Part shown: piece after piece, positions 43,426-50,946 of the stretch
How the letters are laid out: each line of letters opens with the position of its first letter
Position numbering within the stretch: the first letter of the stretch is position 1
From: Micromussa lordhowensis
Taxonomy: Eukaryota; Cnidaria; Anthozoa; Scleractinia; Lobophylliidae
Direction: 5' to 3'
NCBI GenBank assembly: GCA_964020085.1
Contig: CAXHUQ010000905.1
Coordinates: 1 to 64,000 of the forward strand
DNA length: 64,000 nt
Notes under the pieces: generated by a model
The model's input: only the letters and a program-made list of their open reading frames with translations
Told to the model about the DNA's origin: nothing
Database searches by the model: none
Position numbers and translations under genes: made by a program

Positions 43426-44190
43426 TTAAAATGGAACTTTTTTTAAGATTAATGAAAATGCTGTGTCAGCATGATTTAAATAGACTGGTCTTCGCAAACC
43501 ATCAGTTACATAGATTCGAACGCTTGAAACTCTTGTTTTATTGATAGGATTAAATATAACACGACGCGGTTCAAGGGTAAAATTGTAAGAAGGTCTCAGC
43601 GTTCCTGTACCAAAACTAAAAACAATATCTGATTCTACCCCATCTACTAATGAATCAGAGACTAAATCACAGTGAATATTTAGGACATCTGTATCTTCTG
43701 ATAGGTTAGGTACTTTGGGGCTAACATTTCTCTCATCTCTTAAGATCACCTTACCGAATCCTATTAGTTTACCAAAATTAGATTTACTCAGGTCAAGCTG
43801 ATAGTTAGCGTCTAAAGTCACTAAGACTCTAAAAGTTGGTTCATCAAAAGTCACCGTAATTGGAAATTCTTCATCACTATCACGGACTGTTTTAGTCTTT
43901 TCCTTAATGTAATTATCAATATCAGTGTAATCCCAAACTCCTTTTGGAAAATCAATATCTGTAAATGTTTTCCCACCGTCTTTACTGTAAGCTATCTTTT
44001 GATTGTCGTAACCGGGATTTATATTTGTCCATGTAAAAGCCATTGAAATAATTTTATTAAAACCAATATACCAAATCCCATCACTGTGTTCATAGTCTAA
44101 AGTTCTAGAAAACCTTGTAGTAAAATCACCAGGTCGATTACCAGGTTCATCTTTAACTGCAAAACTGCTTAATGAGATTTCTCTCTCCAT
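43426..44190 (-). CDS. mCP: Penton/minor capsid protein (single jelly roll), 254 aa
   Basis: The vertex protein of the icosahedral shell. A beta-rich sequence with the pattern typical of Polinton pentons: GVWDYTDIDNYIKEK, a LIGFGKV segment, LNIHCDLVSDSLVDG, then the final strands SSVRIYVTDGLRRPVYLNH and FSLILKKV. The length is usual for the family. It lies 4 bp from the stop of the upstream PPxY gene and 7 bp from the start of the core gene, indicating a tightly packed late-gene cluster. The frame is intact. The start box is GGTTTGATAT before the ATG. Confidence 0.86.
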   Translation of the reverse strand: MEREISLSSFAVKDEPGNRPGDFTTRFSRTLDYEHSDGIWYIGFNKIISMAFTWTNINPGYDNQKIAYSKDGGKTFTDIDFPKGVWDYTDIDNYIKEKTKTVRDSDEEFPITVTFDEPTFRVLVTLDANYQLDLSKSNFGKLIGFGKVILRDERNVSPKVPNLSEDTDVLNIHCDLVSDSLVDGVESDIVFSFGTGTLRPSYNFTLEPRRVIFNPINKTRVSSVRIYVTDGLRRPVYLNHADTAFSLILKKVPF

Positions 44191-44193
44191 ATA

Positions 44194-45240
44194 TCAAACC
44201 CCGAAATATTTTTTAACTAACTTTTGATATTGCGACTTATTGATTGATTTTGTTCGTAATAGAGTGTCTAAGATAGTTTGACCCATATTCCTCATCTTGA
44301 CACTTGTATTGCCTGCTTCCATTTCACCAATAATTAGTGTTAATTTGTTTAATAATTCTTTAGCATCATTATAGAAATAGATGCCACTTCCGGTTCTGAC
44401 CCCACTTCCCTTTGTACTTTTCTTTTTCTGTACTTTTAAATAGTCTCTATATTCTTGAATAGGTTTTAGTCTACTATCTGCAAATTTATGAGCCATATCC
44501 TTTTCTCGCTCTAGCTTTTCTATTTCATCTTTTGGCAATCCTTTTTTTATGGCTTGTTTTAGTCTATTAGTTGTATTTGTCTTAAATTTACTTGTAATAC
44601 TGCTTATTTCAGAATTTGCTCTTTTTATGTTACTCTCGAGATATTTACTACGTTTAACTGGTGTCATTTCTGGTTGGGATAATCTCATTTCAACATCATC
44701 ATAGTTAGGAAGATTTGCACTATCTAAAATTCTATTAATATCTCCTCTATCTAAATCTTCATCATCATCATCAGGTGGTTCTTCAATTGCTAAAGGTCCT
44801 TCTTCCACAAAAGAATATTCTGGTGGTAAAGATTCATCTCCTTCTTCTAGATTCCAAAAACTAGGATCCATTTCATATTTTGGTGGCGGGCCTTTAGGTA
44901 TTATTTGTTTTTCTGCCTGGGGCGCTACGTAATCTTGGAGATCTAATAATCCTTCCACATCCATATCTTCATATGGATCTACTTCAGGTGCATAATCAAT
45001 TTCATCTGCTTTACCCGCTGGGGCAGGACGTATTCTCATTTGTGGTCCTTGCGGTCTATTCTTAGGCTTTTGTGCCTTTAACCCATCTATGATTTCATCT
45101 AGTCTAAATGATTTTGTTATCCGCTGGTCAGAAGTCTTACTCTTTATCTTCTCTTCAGTGATCTCATCATAAAGCTGATTCTTCATCTTTCCAGTCTCAG
45201 TCCGCTTCTGAGCTAATCGTTTCCAGTTTGAGAGACTCAT
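44194..45240 (-). CDS. Structural protein with two PPxY motifs and conserved C-terminal helical domain, 348 aa
   Basis: Charged N-terminal helix (1-50), a Pro/Asp/Glu-rich disordered middle with PPKY (119-122) and PPEY (139-142), an acidic DDDDEDLD patch (157-164), then Lys/Ser-rich helices and a conserved C-terminal region (about 285-348; IIGEMEAGNTSVKMRN and KSQYQKLVKKYF). PPxY motifs bind WW domains of Nedd4-type ubiquitin ligases; adenovirus pVI and penton use such motifs. The C-terminal domain is shared, to my knowledge, with uncharacterised Polinton/adintovirus proteins, possibly PC or PY class. It is the first gene of the minus-strand series, facing the ATPase gene across a 69-bp gap. 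Confidence 0.6.
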   Translation of the reverse strand: MSLSNWKRLAQKRTETGKMKNQLYDEITEEKIKSKTSDQRITKSFRLDEIIDGLKAQKPKNRPQGPQMRIRPAPAGKADEIDYAPEVDPYEDMDVEGLLDLQDYVAPQAEKQIIPKGPPPKYEMDPSFWNLEEGDESLPPEYSFVEEGPLAIEEPPDDDDEDLDRGDINRILDSANLPNYDDVEMRLSQPEMTPVKRSKYLESNIKRANSEISSITSKFKTNTTNRLKQAIKKGLPKDEIEKLEREKDMAHKFADSRLKPIQEYRDYLKVQKKKSTKGSGVRTGSGIYFYNDAKELLNKLTLIIGEMEAGNTSVKMRNMGQTILDTLLRTKSINKSQYQKLVKKYFGV

Positions 45241-45309
45241 ATAATATTTATATTTTTTATATTATGTGAATTAATATGCGACATTTATTAAAAAATATTA
45301 ATTATATAG
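45241..45309. promoter_or_regulatory. AT-rich divergent promoter region
   Basis: This is the only point where the minus- and plus-strand blocks diverge. It holds ATATAATATTTATATTTTT and AATATTAATTATATAG, giving a TATA-type box next to each ATG (ATATTATATG on the minus strand, TTATATAGATG on the plus). Promoter function is inferred from position, composition and the same box at other starts. Confidence 0.5.
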
Positions 45310-45945
45310 ATGAAAATTCCTAATTATGATTCAGCTTCTAATAATGACCGCAATTTCAAACGACTGCTACCTTACATGCCTTCAGACACTTTTCGAATGT
45401 TAATTTGTGGACCAAGCGGTTGTGGTAAAACTAACGTTCTCATGCATATGCTTTATAATCTACTCTACTATGATAAGATTTACTTGTTTTCTAAAAATCT
45501 TGAGCAACCAAAGTACAGACAACTATTAGAAACATTTCAACCCATTTCAGAAGAGGCTGGTTATGATGTCATAGAAGAGAGCAATAGTGATGTCATTCCT
45601 CTAGAAAGTTTAGACTCAGATAATCAAAAAATAGTTATCTTTGATGACTACGCTTGTGAAAGAAACCAAAAACCTCTGATTGAATATTTTATTGGTGGTC
45701 GACATAAGAATTGCAGTGTTATCTATTTAAGTCAATCTTATTATCTGACCCCAAAAGACATCAGATTAAATTGTTCTCATTTTTGTATTTTTGACTCTCC
45801 AAGTAATGCAGAGACAGCAAGAATGTGTAAAGAGGTCAATGTACCTAAGAAGCGATTCCTTAATGCAACAAGTGAGCCTTATAGTTTTGCCTACATTGAT
45901 AAGACAAAAAAGACAATGAGAAAAAATTTCAATGAAAATATATAG
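45310..45945 (+). CDS. ATP: FtsK/HerA-superfamily (A32-like) genome-packaging ATPase, 211 aa
   Basis: Drives DNA into the capsid. Walker A is GPSGCGKT (34-41). Walker B is KIVIFDDY with acidic residues D112/D113. A later sensor-like SQSYYLTPKDIRLN segment (141-154) is typical of A32-like Polinton ATPases. Length is normal and the frame intact. The start follows AATTATATAG. It heads the plus-strand block, and its last codons overlap or abut the next small gene. Confidence 0.96.
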   Translation: MKIPNYDSASNNDRNFKRLLPYMPSDTFRMLICGPSGCGKTNVLMHMLYNLLYYDKIYLFSKNLEQPKYRQLLETFQPISEEAGYDVIEESNSDVIPLESLDSDNQKIVIFDDYACERNQKPLIEYFIGGRHKNCSVIYLSQSYYLTPKDIRLNCSHFCIFDSPSNAETARMCKEVNVPKKRFLNATSEPYSFAYIDKTKKTMRKNFNENI

Positions 45946-45946
45946 G

Positions 45947-46177
45947 ATGGATAGAATTAGTTTGCCGAGAAGATTAACAAAAGAAATATATAATGAGTTT
46001 AATAAGATAAATTTTTTATTAGAGAATCTTACTAGTAAACTAGAATGTTTAAAAGAAGTTGAAAAAAAATACAACGAATCTATTTCTGATGAAATATTAT
46101 TATTAATTAAAAATCTCAAAATGTTAGATTCTGATTACTTAAGAGATAAAGAAGAAGAAGAAGAAGAAGAAATTTAA
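45947..46177 (+). CDS. Small coiled-coil protein with poly-Glu tail, 76 aa
   Basis: Start chosen at MDRISLPRRL because it follows AAAATATATAGG, the standard box; an in-frame ATG at 45932 lies inside the ATPase gene. The protein is helical with leucine/isoleucine heptads (about residues 20-65) and ends in a run of glutamates encoded by a GAA repeat. It lies directly between the ATPase and the large fiber gene. The family is not recognised; a fiber or packaging accessory role is only a guess from location. Confidence 0.55.
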   Translation: MDRISLPRRLTKEIYNEFNKINFLLENLTSKLECLKEVEKKYNESISDEILLLIKNLKMLDSDYLRDKEEEEEEEI

Positions 46178-46192
46178 TTTAGTATATTATAT

Positions 46193-49100
46193 ATGGGTTT
46201 TAGTAATGGACAACTTGAATCATCATCAACAAGTGGTAGAGGTGAAAAAGGTGATCCTGGTTTGCCTGGAATTGGATTTAGTCTAACTGATGATGGTAAT
46301 TTTGATATTGATAGTAAGCGATTAACTGAAGTAGCCCTTCCTATCGATAATAATGATGCAGCAACAAAAGAGTATGTAGATAATAACCTACCAGCTATTG
46401 ATTTGTCACCTTATCTGAAAAGAGATGGAACAACTTCAATGACTGGTAATTTAAATATGAATAATCATAAGATTAGTGATTTAGAAGATGCTACGGATGA
46501 TAATGATGCTGTACCTCTAAAACAATTAAAGGAGATGACAACAGATCATAGGACAAATTATCATTTGCAACCTAGTTTTACTTTTTATAAAGATTTTGGT
46601 GATAAAGCAGAATGTACTAAAGTACCTATACCTATTCCTGGGCACACTGATCATTTTGAACTATTAGAAGCGCCTCGAGAAGGAGCGCAATCTGGTTATG
46701 CTTATTCTACTGTTCGACTAGTGAACAATTTAGAAATAGATCCTAATTATTCTATCGTTTTTGAAATATTTGGATATGATGGAACAAATATAGTTACAGA
46801 TGGTGATTCAGATAGGCTATTATTTACAAATGTCACTGGTAATGCAAACATAATTGATTTTAGTCATGATTGGTTTAGCAATTACGCAAAAGCTTACATA
46901 ATATTTAATAGTTCTAAAAGAGATGTGAACATCCGTTTACAATTTCGATATTATGGTTCAAGTAACTCTAATTTTAAATTTCTATTTTTTAGTAGATGTG
47001 TCAAAGGAATACAAAGGACTAGTTTTGATCATAGATTATTTAATGTTAAAAGTACTGATTTTTCAGGAACAATATTAAATTTTGAACCAATCAATATGAA
47101 TAATGAAAAGATAATCAATATTGGTAATCCTACTGACCCTAAAGACGCTGTCAATAAAGAATATGTTGACAGTCAAGACGCTAAACAAGATATTGCAATT
47201 AATGATATAGAGACTCGTAAAGCAGACAAAACCTATGTTGACAGTCAAGACTCTAAACAAGATATTGCAATTAATGATATAGAGACTCGTAAAGCAGACA
47301 AAACCTATGTTGACAGTCAAGACTCTAAACAAGATATTGCAATTAATGATATAGAGACTCGTAAAGCAGACAAAACCTATGTTGACAGTCAAGACTCTAA
47401 ACAAGATATTGCAATTAATGATATATCTACTAGAAAAGCAGATAAGACAGAAGTATTACTCCTAAACGGAAGCCAAAACATGACTGGTAATCTACTTATG
47501 AATGGAAATAGGATTCTTAGCTTACCTATTCCAACTGGGCCGCAGCAACCTGTGACAAAGACTTATTTAAGTCAAATTGCTTCCATATCACAGCCTGATT
47601 TAAGTCTTTATCTCAAAGTAGATGGTTCACGCGCTATGACAGGTTATCTCGACATGGACAACAATATCATTAAGTTTTGTGGTGGATTAAGAATGGTTGA
47701 TGATGGTAAAAGTTCAATTAATATGAATAATAGTAATATTTATCGTTTACCAAATCCAGTTAGGGGTGATAATGCTACCAATAAAACTTATGTTGACAAT
47801 AGAGATAATTTGAATTTACCTTTAAATGGTTCCAGAACAATGACTGGAGATCTCAATATGGGAGGAAATGCTATTATTATCTTGAAAGATCCAAATTCAT
47901 CAGATAGCTTTCACGCTCCCAATGTTAACTATGTTAATAGGACAATTACTGATAATAACGCTGTAATTAACTCTTTGATAGAAGATAAAGTCAGTGAAGC
48001 AGAAGCACTTAATATTAAAGCAAACCGACAAGATAATGAATTCTCTTTTGTCATGGATGATGACCTATTTAAGGAAGATGATGATGATATTACCAAAGTA
48101 AGAAAAGTCGACAAAGATTACTATGATATCAACAAAGCTACTTATCAATTTAAAATTAAGTATGACTCTGCTATCGGTTATTATAGCACCCGATTAACTA
48201 TTGATTTAAAATCGTTAGATTTAGGTGAGTATACATTAGCTTTTGAAATGTATTACAATTATAAAGTAGATCATGACGAAGTGGTTGTCGACGCTGTATC
48301 TGAAACTTTGAATGTTTCACGTAATAATACAAATACTTTTTCCGATCACAGTAGAACAATAGTGAATTTTCACAAATATGGAAACATTGGGATTATTGAT
48401 TTAGATATTGATTTAACTTTAAAGTACAAGAGTGGTAACACTTATGATGCAGAAACCGACATCTTTGTAGTTGTTTATGGTGTAAGTGGTCATCAGAATG
48501 ACGTTGACCCACGAATTTGGGATAGATTCTATACCATCAGAAACAAAATCGTCTATTATGAAGCACCTATAGATATGGGTAATCGTCAGATAAAAGGATT
48601 ATCTGATGGGAATGAAAACGGTGATGCTGTTAATGTGAAACAACTAAATGAAACAGAAGATAATATTGCAAATTATGTTGATGGAGAAATTACAAAAGTA
48701 AATAGTGAAATAGCAAAAGAAAATCCTACTATTAATCAAAATAAAAATTTTCTAGAATCAATAGTAAAATATATATTAAGTAATAATTCAAAGTTTACTT
48801 TAATAAAAGATTTGTATTTTTCTGATAGTAATGAAGGTAAAACACCAAATACATATGCATTTGCAACTACTGGTGATAACAAAGGTGATTTAACTTTTTA
48901 TTATGTATTTCAACATAGCGCAACTACAAATAGTGTAATGTCTATAAGTATTAGATATAGGCACTTACTTGGCTATGAATTTATTCATGTTGATAAAAGC
49001 AAAGTCGTAATTTCGCGTAATCCTTTAATAGATGAACCATCTTTAAGAACATTTAATATTCCAAATAACGCTTTAGGAAAGCAAGTCCTATTTTGGATTT

Positions 49101-49330
49101 GGTTTAAAGACACTCATATGAACCTAATTTTTAGTGGAATTAGTGCTCCAATTATTATTAATAATTTTTTTACTGATATTAGTGGACAATCATCTATAAG
49201 ATTAATAAATGTAGATGATAATCCTTTCACTAAGGTTAGAGGATTGGTAACAAAGAATGTTTGGGACAATAATAGTACAGCATTTGAAAATGTGAAAGAA
49301 TTTGAAAAGAGTCAAGGAACTATTATCTAA
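46193..49330 (+). CDS. Large fiber-like virion protein with collagen-like N-terminus, 1045 aa
   Basis: Begins MGFSNGQ, followed by a short collagen-like GEKGDPGLPG (17-26) and then repeated fiber modules: GNFDIDSKRLTEVALP with DAATKEYVD, and several MTGNLNM-, LNGSRTMTGDL- and DAVNKEYVD-type repeats seen in viral and phage tail-fiber shafts. Four tandem 24-residue repeats (YVDSQDSKQDIAINDIETRK type) form the shaft at about residues 324-419. Beta-rich segments at about 105-290 and 620-790 and the C-terminal ~170 residues look globular, possibly receptor-facing domains. No signal peptide or membrane segment. Function as a vertex fiber is inferred. The start box is GTATATTATAT before the ATG. Confidence 0.72.
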   Translation: MGFSNGQLESSSTSGRGEKGDPGLPGIGFSLTDDGNFDIDSKRLTEVALPIDNNDAATKEYVDNNLPAIDLSPYLKRDGTTSMTGNLNMNNHKISDLEDATDDNDAVPLKQLKEMTTDHRTNYHLQPSFTFYKDFGDKAECTKVPIPIPGHTDHFELLEAPREGAQSGYAYSTVRLVNNLEIDPNYSIVFEIFGYDGTNIVTDGDSDRLLFTNVTGNANIIDFSHDWFSNYAKAYIIFNSSKRDVNIRLQFRYYGSSNSNFKFLFFSRCVKGIQRTSFDHRLFNVKSTDFSGTILNFEPINMNNEKIINIGNPTDPKDAVNKEYVDSQDAKQDIAINDIETRKADKTYVDSQDSKQDIAINDIETRKADKTYVDSQDSKQDIAINDIETRKADKTYVDSQDSKQDIAINDISTRKADKTEVLLLNGSQNMTGNLLMNGNRILSLPIPTGPQQPVTKTYLSQIASISQPDLSLYLKVDGSRAMTGYLDMDNNIIKFCGGLRMVDDGKSSINMNNSNIYRLPNPVRGDNATNKTYVDNRDNLNLPLNGSRTMTGDLNMGGNAIIILKDPNSSDSFHAPNVNYVNRTITDNNAVINSLIEDKVSEAEALNIKANRQDNEFSFVMDDDLFKEDDDDITKVRKVDKDYYDINKATYQFKIKYDSAIGYYSTRLTIDLKSLDLGEYTLAFEMYYNYKVDHDEVVVDAVSETLNVSRNNTNTFSDHSRTIVNFHKYGNIGIIDLDIDLTLKYKSGNTYDAETDIFVVVYGVSGHQNDVDPRIWDRFYTIRNKIVYYEAPIDMGNRQIKGLSDGNENGDAVNVKQLNETEDNIANYVDGEITKVNSEIAKENPTINQNKNFLESIVKYILSNNSKFTLIKDLYFSDSNEGKTPNTYAFATTGDNKGDLTFYYVFQHSATTNSVMSISIRYRHLLGYEFIHVDKSKVVISRNPLIDEPSLRTFNIPNNALGKQVLFWIWFKDTHMNLIFSGISAPIIINNFFTDISGQSSIRLINVDDNPFTKVRGLVTKNVWDNNSTAFENVKEFEKSQGTII
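47162..47449 (+). repeat. Four tandem 72-bp repeats within the fiber gene
   Basis: Units start at 47162, 47234, 47306 and 47378. Units two and three are identical, the first differs at one codon (Ala for Ser), and the last diverges near its end. Each unit encodes 24 residues, so copy-number change keeps the frame and would lengthen or shorten the shaft. The same repetition creates a meaningless antisense open frame. Confidence 0.93.
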
Positions 49331-49340
49331 TAAATATTAT

Positions 49341-49910
49341 ATGGGATTCACAAATGGACAACATGAAAAACCATCAAGAGTAGAAAAGGTTAAAATAAAA
49401 AAATCAACTCCAGGCTTAAAATTAACTCCAGACAACCATTTCCATTTACAAAACAAGAGATTAACTAACATTTCCGCTCCAATGAATGATCATGATGCAG
49501 TGACTAAACGATTCGTCACTGATTTATTAAAGACGAAAGCGAGTACTAGATACGTTAATAATGAACTCGCTAAAAAGTCAACCATCCGCCCGTGTCCGGC
49601 CATCCACACGTGTATCACCGTCTATGCAGAAAGTAATAGTTTCGGAAATGATAAGCAATATGGTTGGCCTAGTCCTGTAGACGGTAAAATAGTTCGTGCC
49701 AGCATTTGTGCTCGCGCTGACACTGAAGCATCTGTCTGTTTAGTGATCAATGGCGCTTGCGTTAGTAATGGTAAAATTACCAAACCCTTGGGTCAATTGT
49801 CCGATCACACTATTTTCAGCGATCCGATTACGATAAAAGCCGGCGACAGAATCAATTTTCAGAGTGAAACATCTGCGATGGTAAACTTATTGATCGAAAT
49901 TGTTATGTAA
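49341..49910 (+). CDS. Second, short fiber-like protein, 189 aa
   Basis: Start chosen at MGFTNGQ, which follows TAATAAATATTAT; an upstream in-frame ATG at 49302 lies inside the first fiber gene. The N-terminus copies the large fiber (MGF-S/T-NGQ), and the next module NKRLTNISAP...DAVTKRFV parallels its first repeat, but the collagen-like tract is missing. From about residue 85 a different beta-rich head begins (ITVYAESNSFG to NLLIEIVM) with a jelly-roll-like TIKAGDRINF segment. The head is noticeably more GC-rich than the rest of the element, hinting at separate acquisition. Likely an alternative receptor-binding fiber; inferred. Confidence 0.65.
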   Translation: MGFTNGQHEKPSRVEKVKIKKSTPGLKLTPDNHFHLQNKRLTNISAPMNDHDAVTKRFVTDLLKTKASTRYVNNELAKKSTIRPCPAIHTCITVYAESNSFGNDKQYGWPSPVDGKIVRASICARADTEASVCLVINGACVSNGKITKPLGQLSDHTIFSDPITIKAGDRINFQSETSAMVNLLIEIVM

Positions 49911-49917
49911 TTATAAT

Positions 49918-50025
49918 TAGGGGATTCCCGGAAACGTGTTTCATCCAGACAATAAAAGCTATGACTCATGTCTAAATTAATTGATGACTAGGGGATTCCC
50001 GGAAACGCGTTTCATCTAGACAATA
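49918..50025. repeat. Two 37-bp direct repeats containing palindromes, between fiber and eIF1-like genes
   Basis: Copies at 49918-49954 and 49989-50025 share TAGGGGATTCCCGGAAACG and end GACAATA, differing at two or three bases. Each contains the near-palindrome GGGATTCCC and, in the second copy, the perfect palindrome GAAACGCGTTTC. They lie between the stop at 49910 and the start at 50070. They could be a protein-binding site or act at the mRNA 3' end; the role is unknown. Confidence 0.85.
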
Positions 50026-50069
50026 CAACTCAACGCATTTTAGAAAAATTTATCTTATCCAAAGAATAG

Positions 50070-50330
50070 ATGGATATCAAAAGTTTATCTTCTTTGATAG
50101 ATGAAAGTAGAAAGTTTATTAAAATTTCTCTCGAAAAGAGGGGAAAAAAATTCATCACATCTTTTGAAAAGATTGAAGGTTTTAATTTAAAAGATTGGAA
50201 GAAAAAGTTAGCGTGTAACGGTTTTATTAAAGACCAAACTGTAAACCTTCAAGGTGATCAAACTGAAAAAGTATATGATGAATTAATCCAAATGGGCTAT
50301 GATAGTGATCAAATTATTTTTAATTTATAA
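50070..50330 (+). CDS. eIF1/SUI1-like translation initiation factor, 86 aa
   Basis: After a helical N-terminus (1-24), RGKKFITSFEKIEGF and then KKLACNGFI, VNLQGDQTEKV and the ending MGYDSDQIIF follow the order and spacing of the SUI1 domain, including its hallmark ACNG and QGDQ segments. eIF1 scans for the correct start codon on the small ribosomal subunit. This copy lacks the long flexible N-tail of cellular eIF1 and is more diverged than a recent host capture would be. It could bias start selection towards the element's mRNAs, many of which would have very short leaders; that role is inference. The start box (AATAG before ATG) is weak. Confidence 0.82.
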   Translation: MDIKSLSSLIDESRKFIKISLEKRGKKFITSFEKIEGFNLKDWKKKLACNGFIKDQTVNLQGDQTEKVYDELIQMGYDSDQIIFNL

Positions 50331-50348
50331 ATATAATAAAATAATATA

Positions 50349-50828
50349 ATGGTGGCTAAAAAGAATATTTTCGATTGGAATCATATTTCAGACAAATTAT
50401 CGACTGATGAAGTAGATGAACTAAAGTCTTATTATCTAAGCTATCATAGGAAATGTTGGGCTTTCAAAAGGGCTTACAAAAGATTCAAATTGCTCAAATT
50501 CATTGGTAATTCACTCTCTATACTGACCGCTTCAGGTGGAATTGCTAGCGCTATCGCTACTGGTGGTATCAGTCTAATAGCGATTAGTACAGTGGCATTA
50601 TTAGTTAAAGGCTACATGGAACACAAAGGTTTAGACTTAAAAATTCAAAATTGTACCTATGCCTATCAAAGTTACCAGCATTTGTTAATAATGATTCGAG
50701 AAGCGATGCGCTCAGGTGATCTTAACCGAGAAAGTTTAATTAATCAAATGACAAACGTTGACAATTTCGTGATTGACAATAGCCCAATTATTGATAAATA
50801 TTTAAAAATGTATGATGAGACACGCTAG
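50349..50828 (+). CDS. Small hydrophobic membrane-associated protein, 159 aa
   Basis: A charged N-terminal helix (1-50) leads to a Gly/Ala/Ile/Ser-rich hydrophobic stretch (51-87) that could form one long or two short membrane segments (IASAIATGGISLIAIS). A helical, polar C-terminus follows. Polintons of marine invertebrates often encode a small protein of this layout near the TIR, but I cannot name a family or function. The ATG follows AAAATAATATA. It is the last gene before the right terminal region. Confidence 0.65.
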   Translation: MVAKKNIFDWNHISDKLSTDEVDELKSYYLSYHRKCWAFKRAYKRFKLLKFIGNSLSILTASGGIASAIATGGISLIAISTVALLVKGYMEHKGLDLKIQNCTYAYQSYQHLLIMIREAMRSGDLNRESLINQMTNVDNFVIDNSPIIDKYLKMYDETR

Positions 50829-50894
50829 TATGCGTGAGTACGTGTTTTGAATATTAATGATAGGTGACATGCAAATATCGACCAATTAAAATTT

Positions 50895-50910
50895 GTCTGA
50901 TGCATCAGAC
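50895..50910. repeat. Perfect 16-bp palindrome next to the right TIR
   Basis: GTCTGATGCATCAGAC reads the same on both strands. It lies between the last gene and the GTTAGCGTA-type repeats that lead into the TIR. A dimeric protein-binding site is possible. Confidence 0.75.
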
Positions 50911-50946
50911 TACGCTAACTACGCATCTTACGCTAACTACGCTAAC
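50911..50946. repeat. GTTAGCGTA iterons adjoining the right TIR
   Basis: On the minus strand, four tandem-like GTTAGCGTA or GATGCGTA words run into the TIR. The opposite end carries GCGTAAAAA-type words in the same place, so the two subterminal regions differ in sequence but share the GCGTA core. Confidence 0.65.

Noticed and set aside
45766..46119. Minus-strand 117-codon frame overlapping the ATPase
   Set aside because: Antisense to a clear ATPase gene and the coiled-coil gene, with low-complexity hydrophobic composition.
47075..47404. A repetitive minus-strand frame opposite the fiber gene
   Set aside because: It is the antisense shadow of the in-frame 72-bp repeats; it has no start box and no independent support.
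47162..47449. CRISPR-like array
   Set aside because: The repeats are contiguous coding units without spacers, inside a eukaryotic element.
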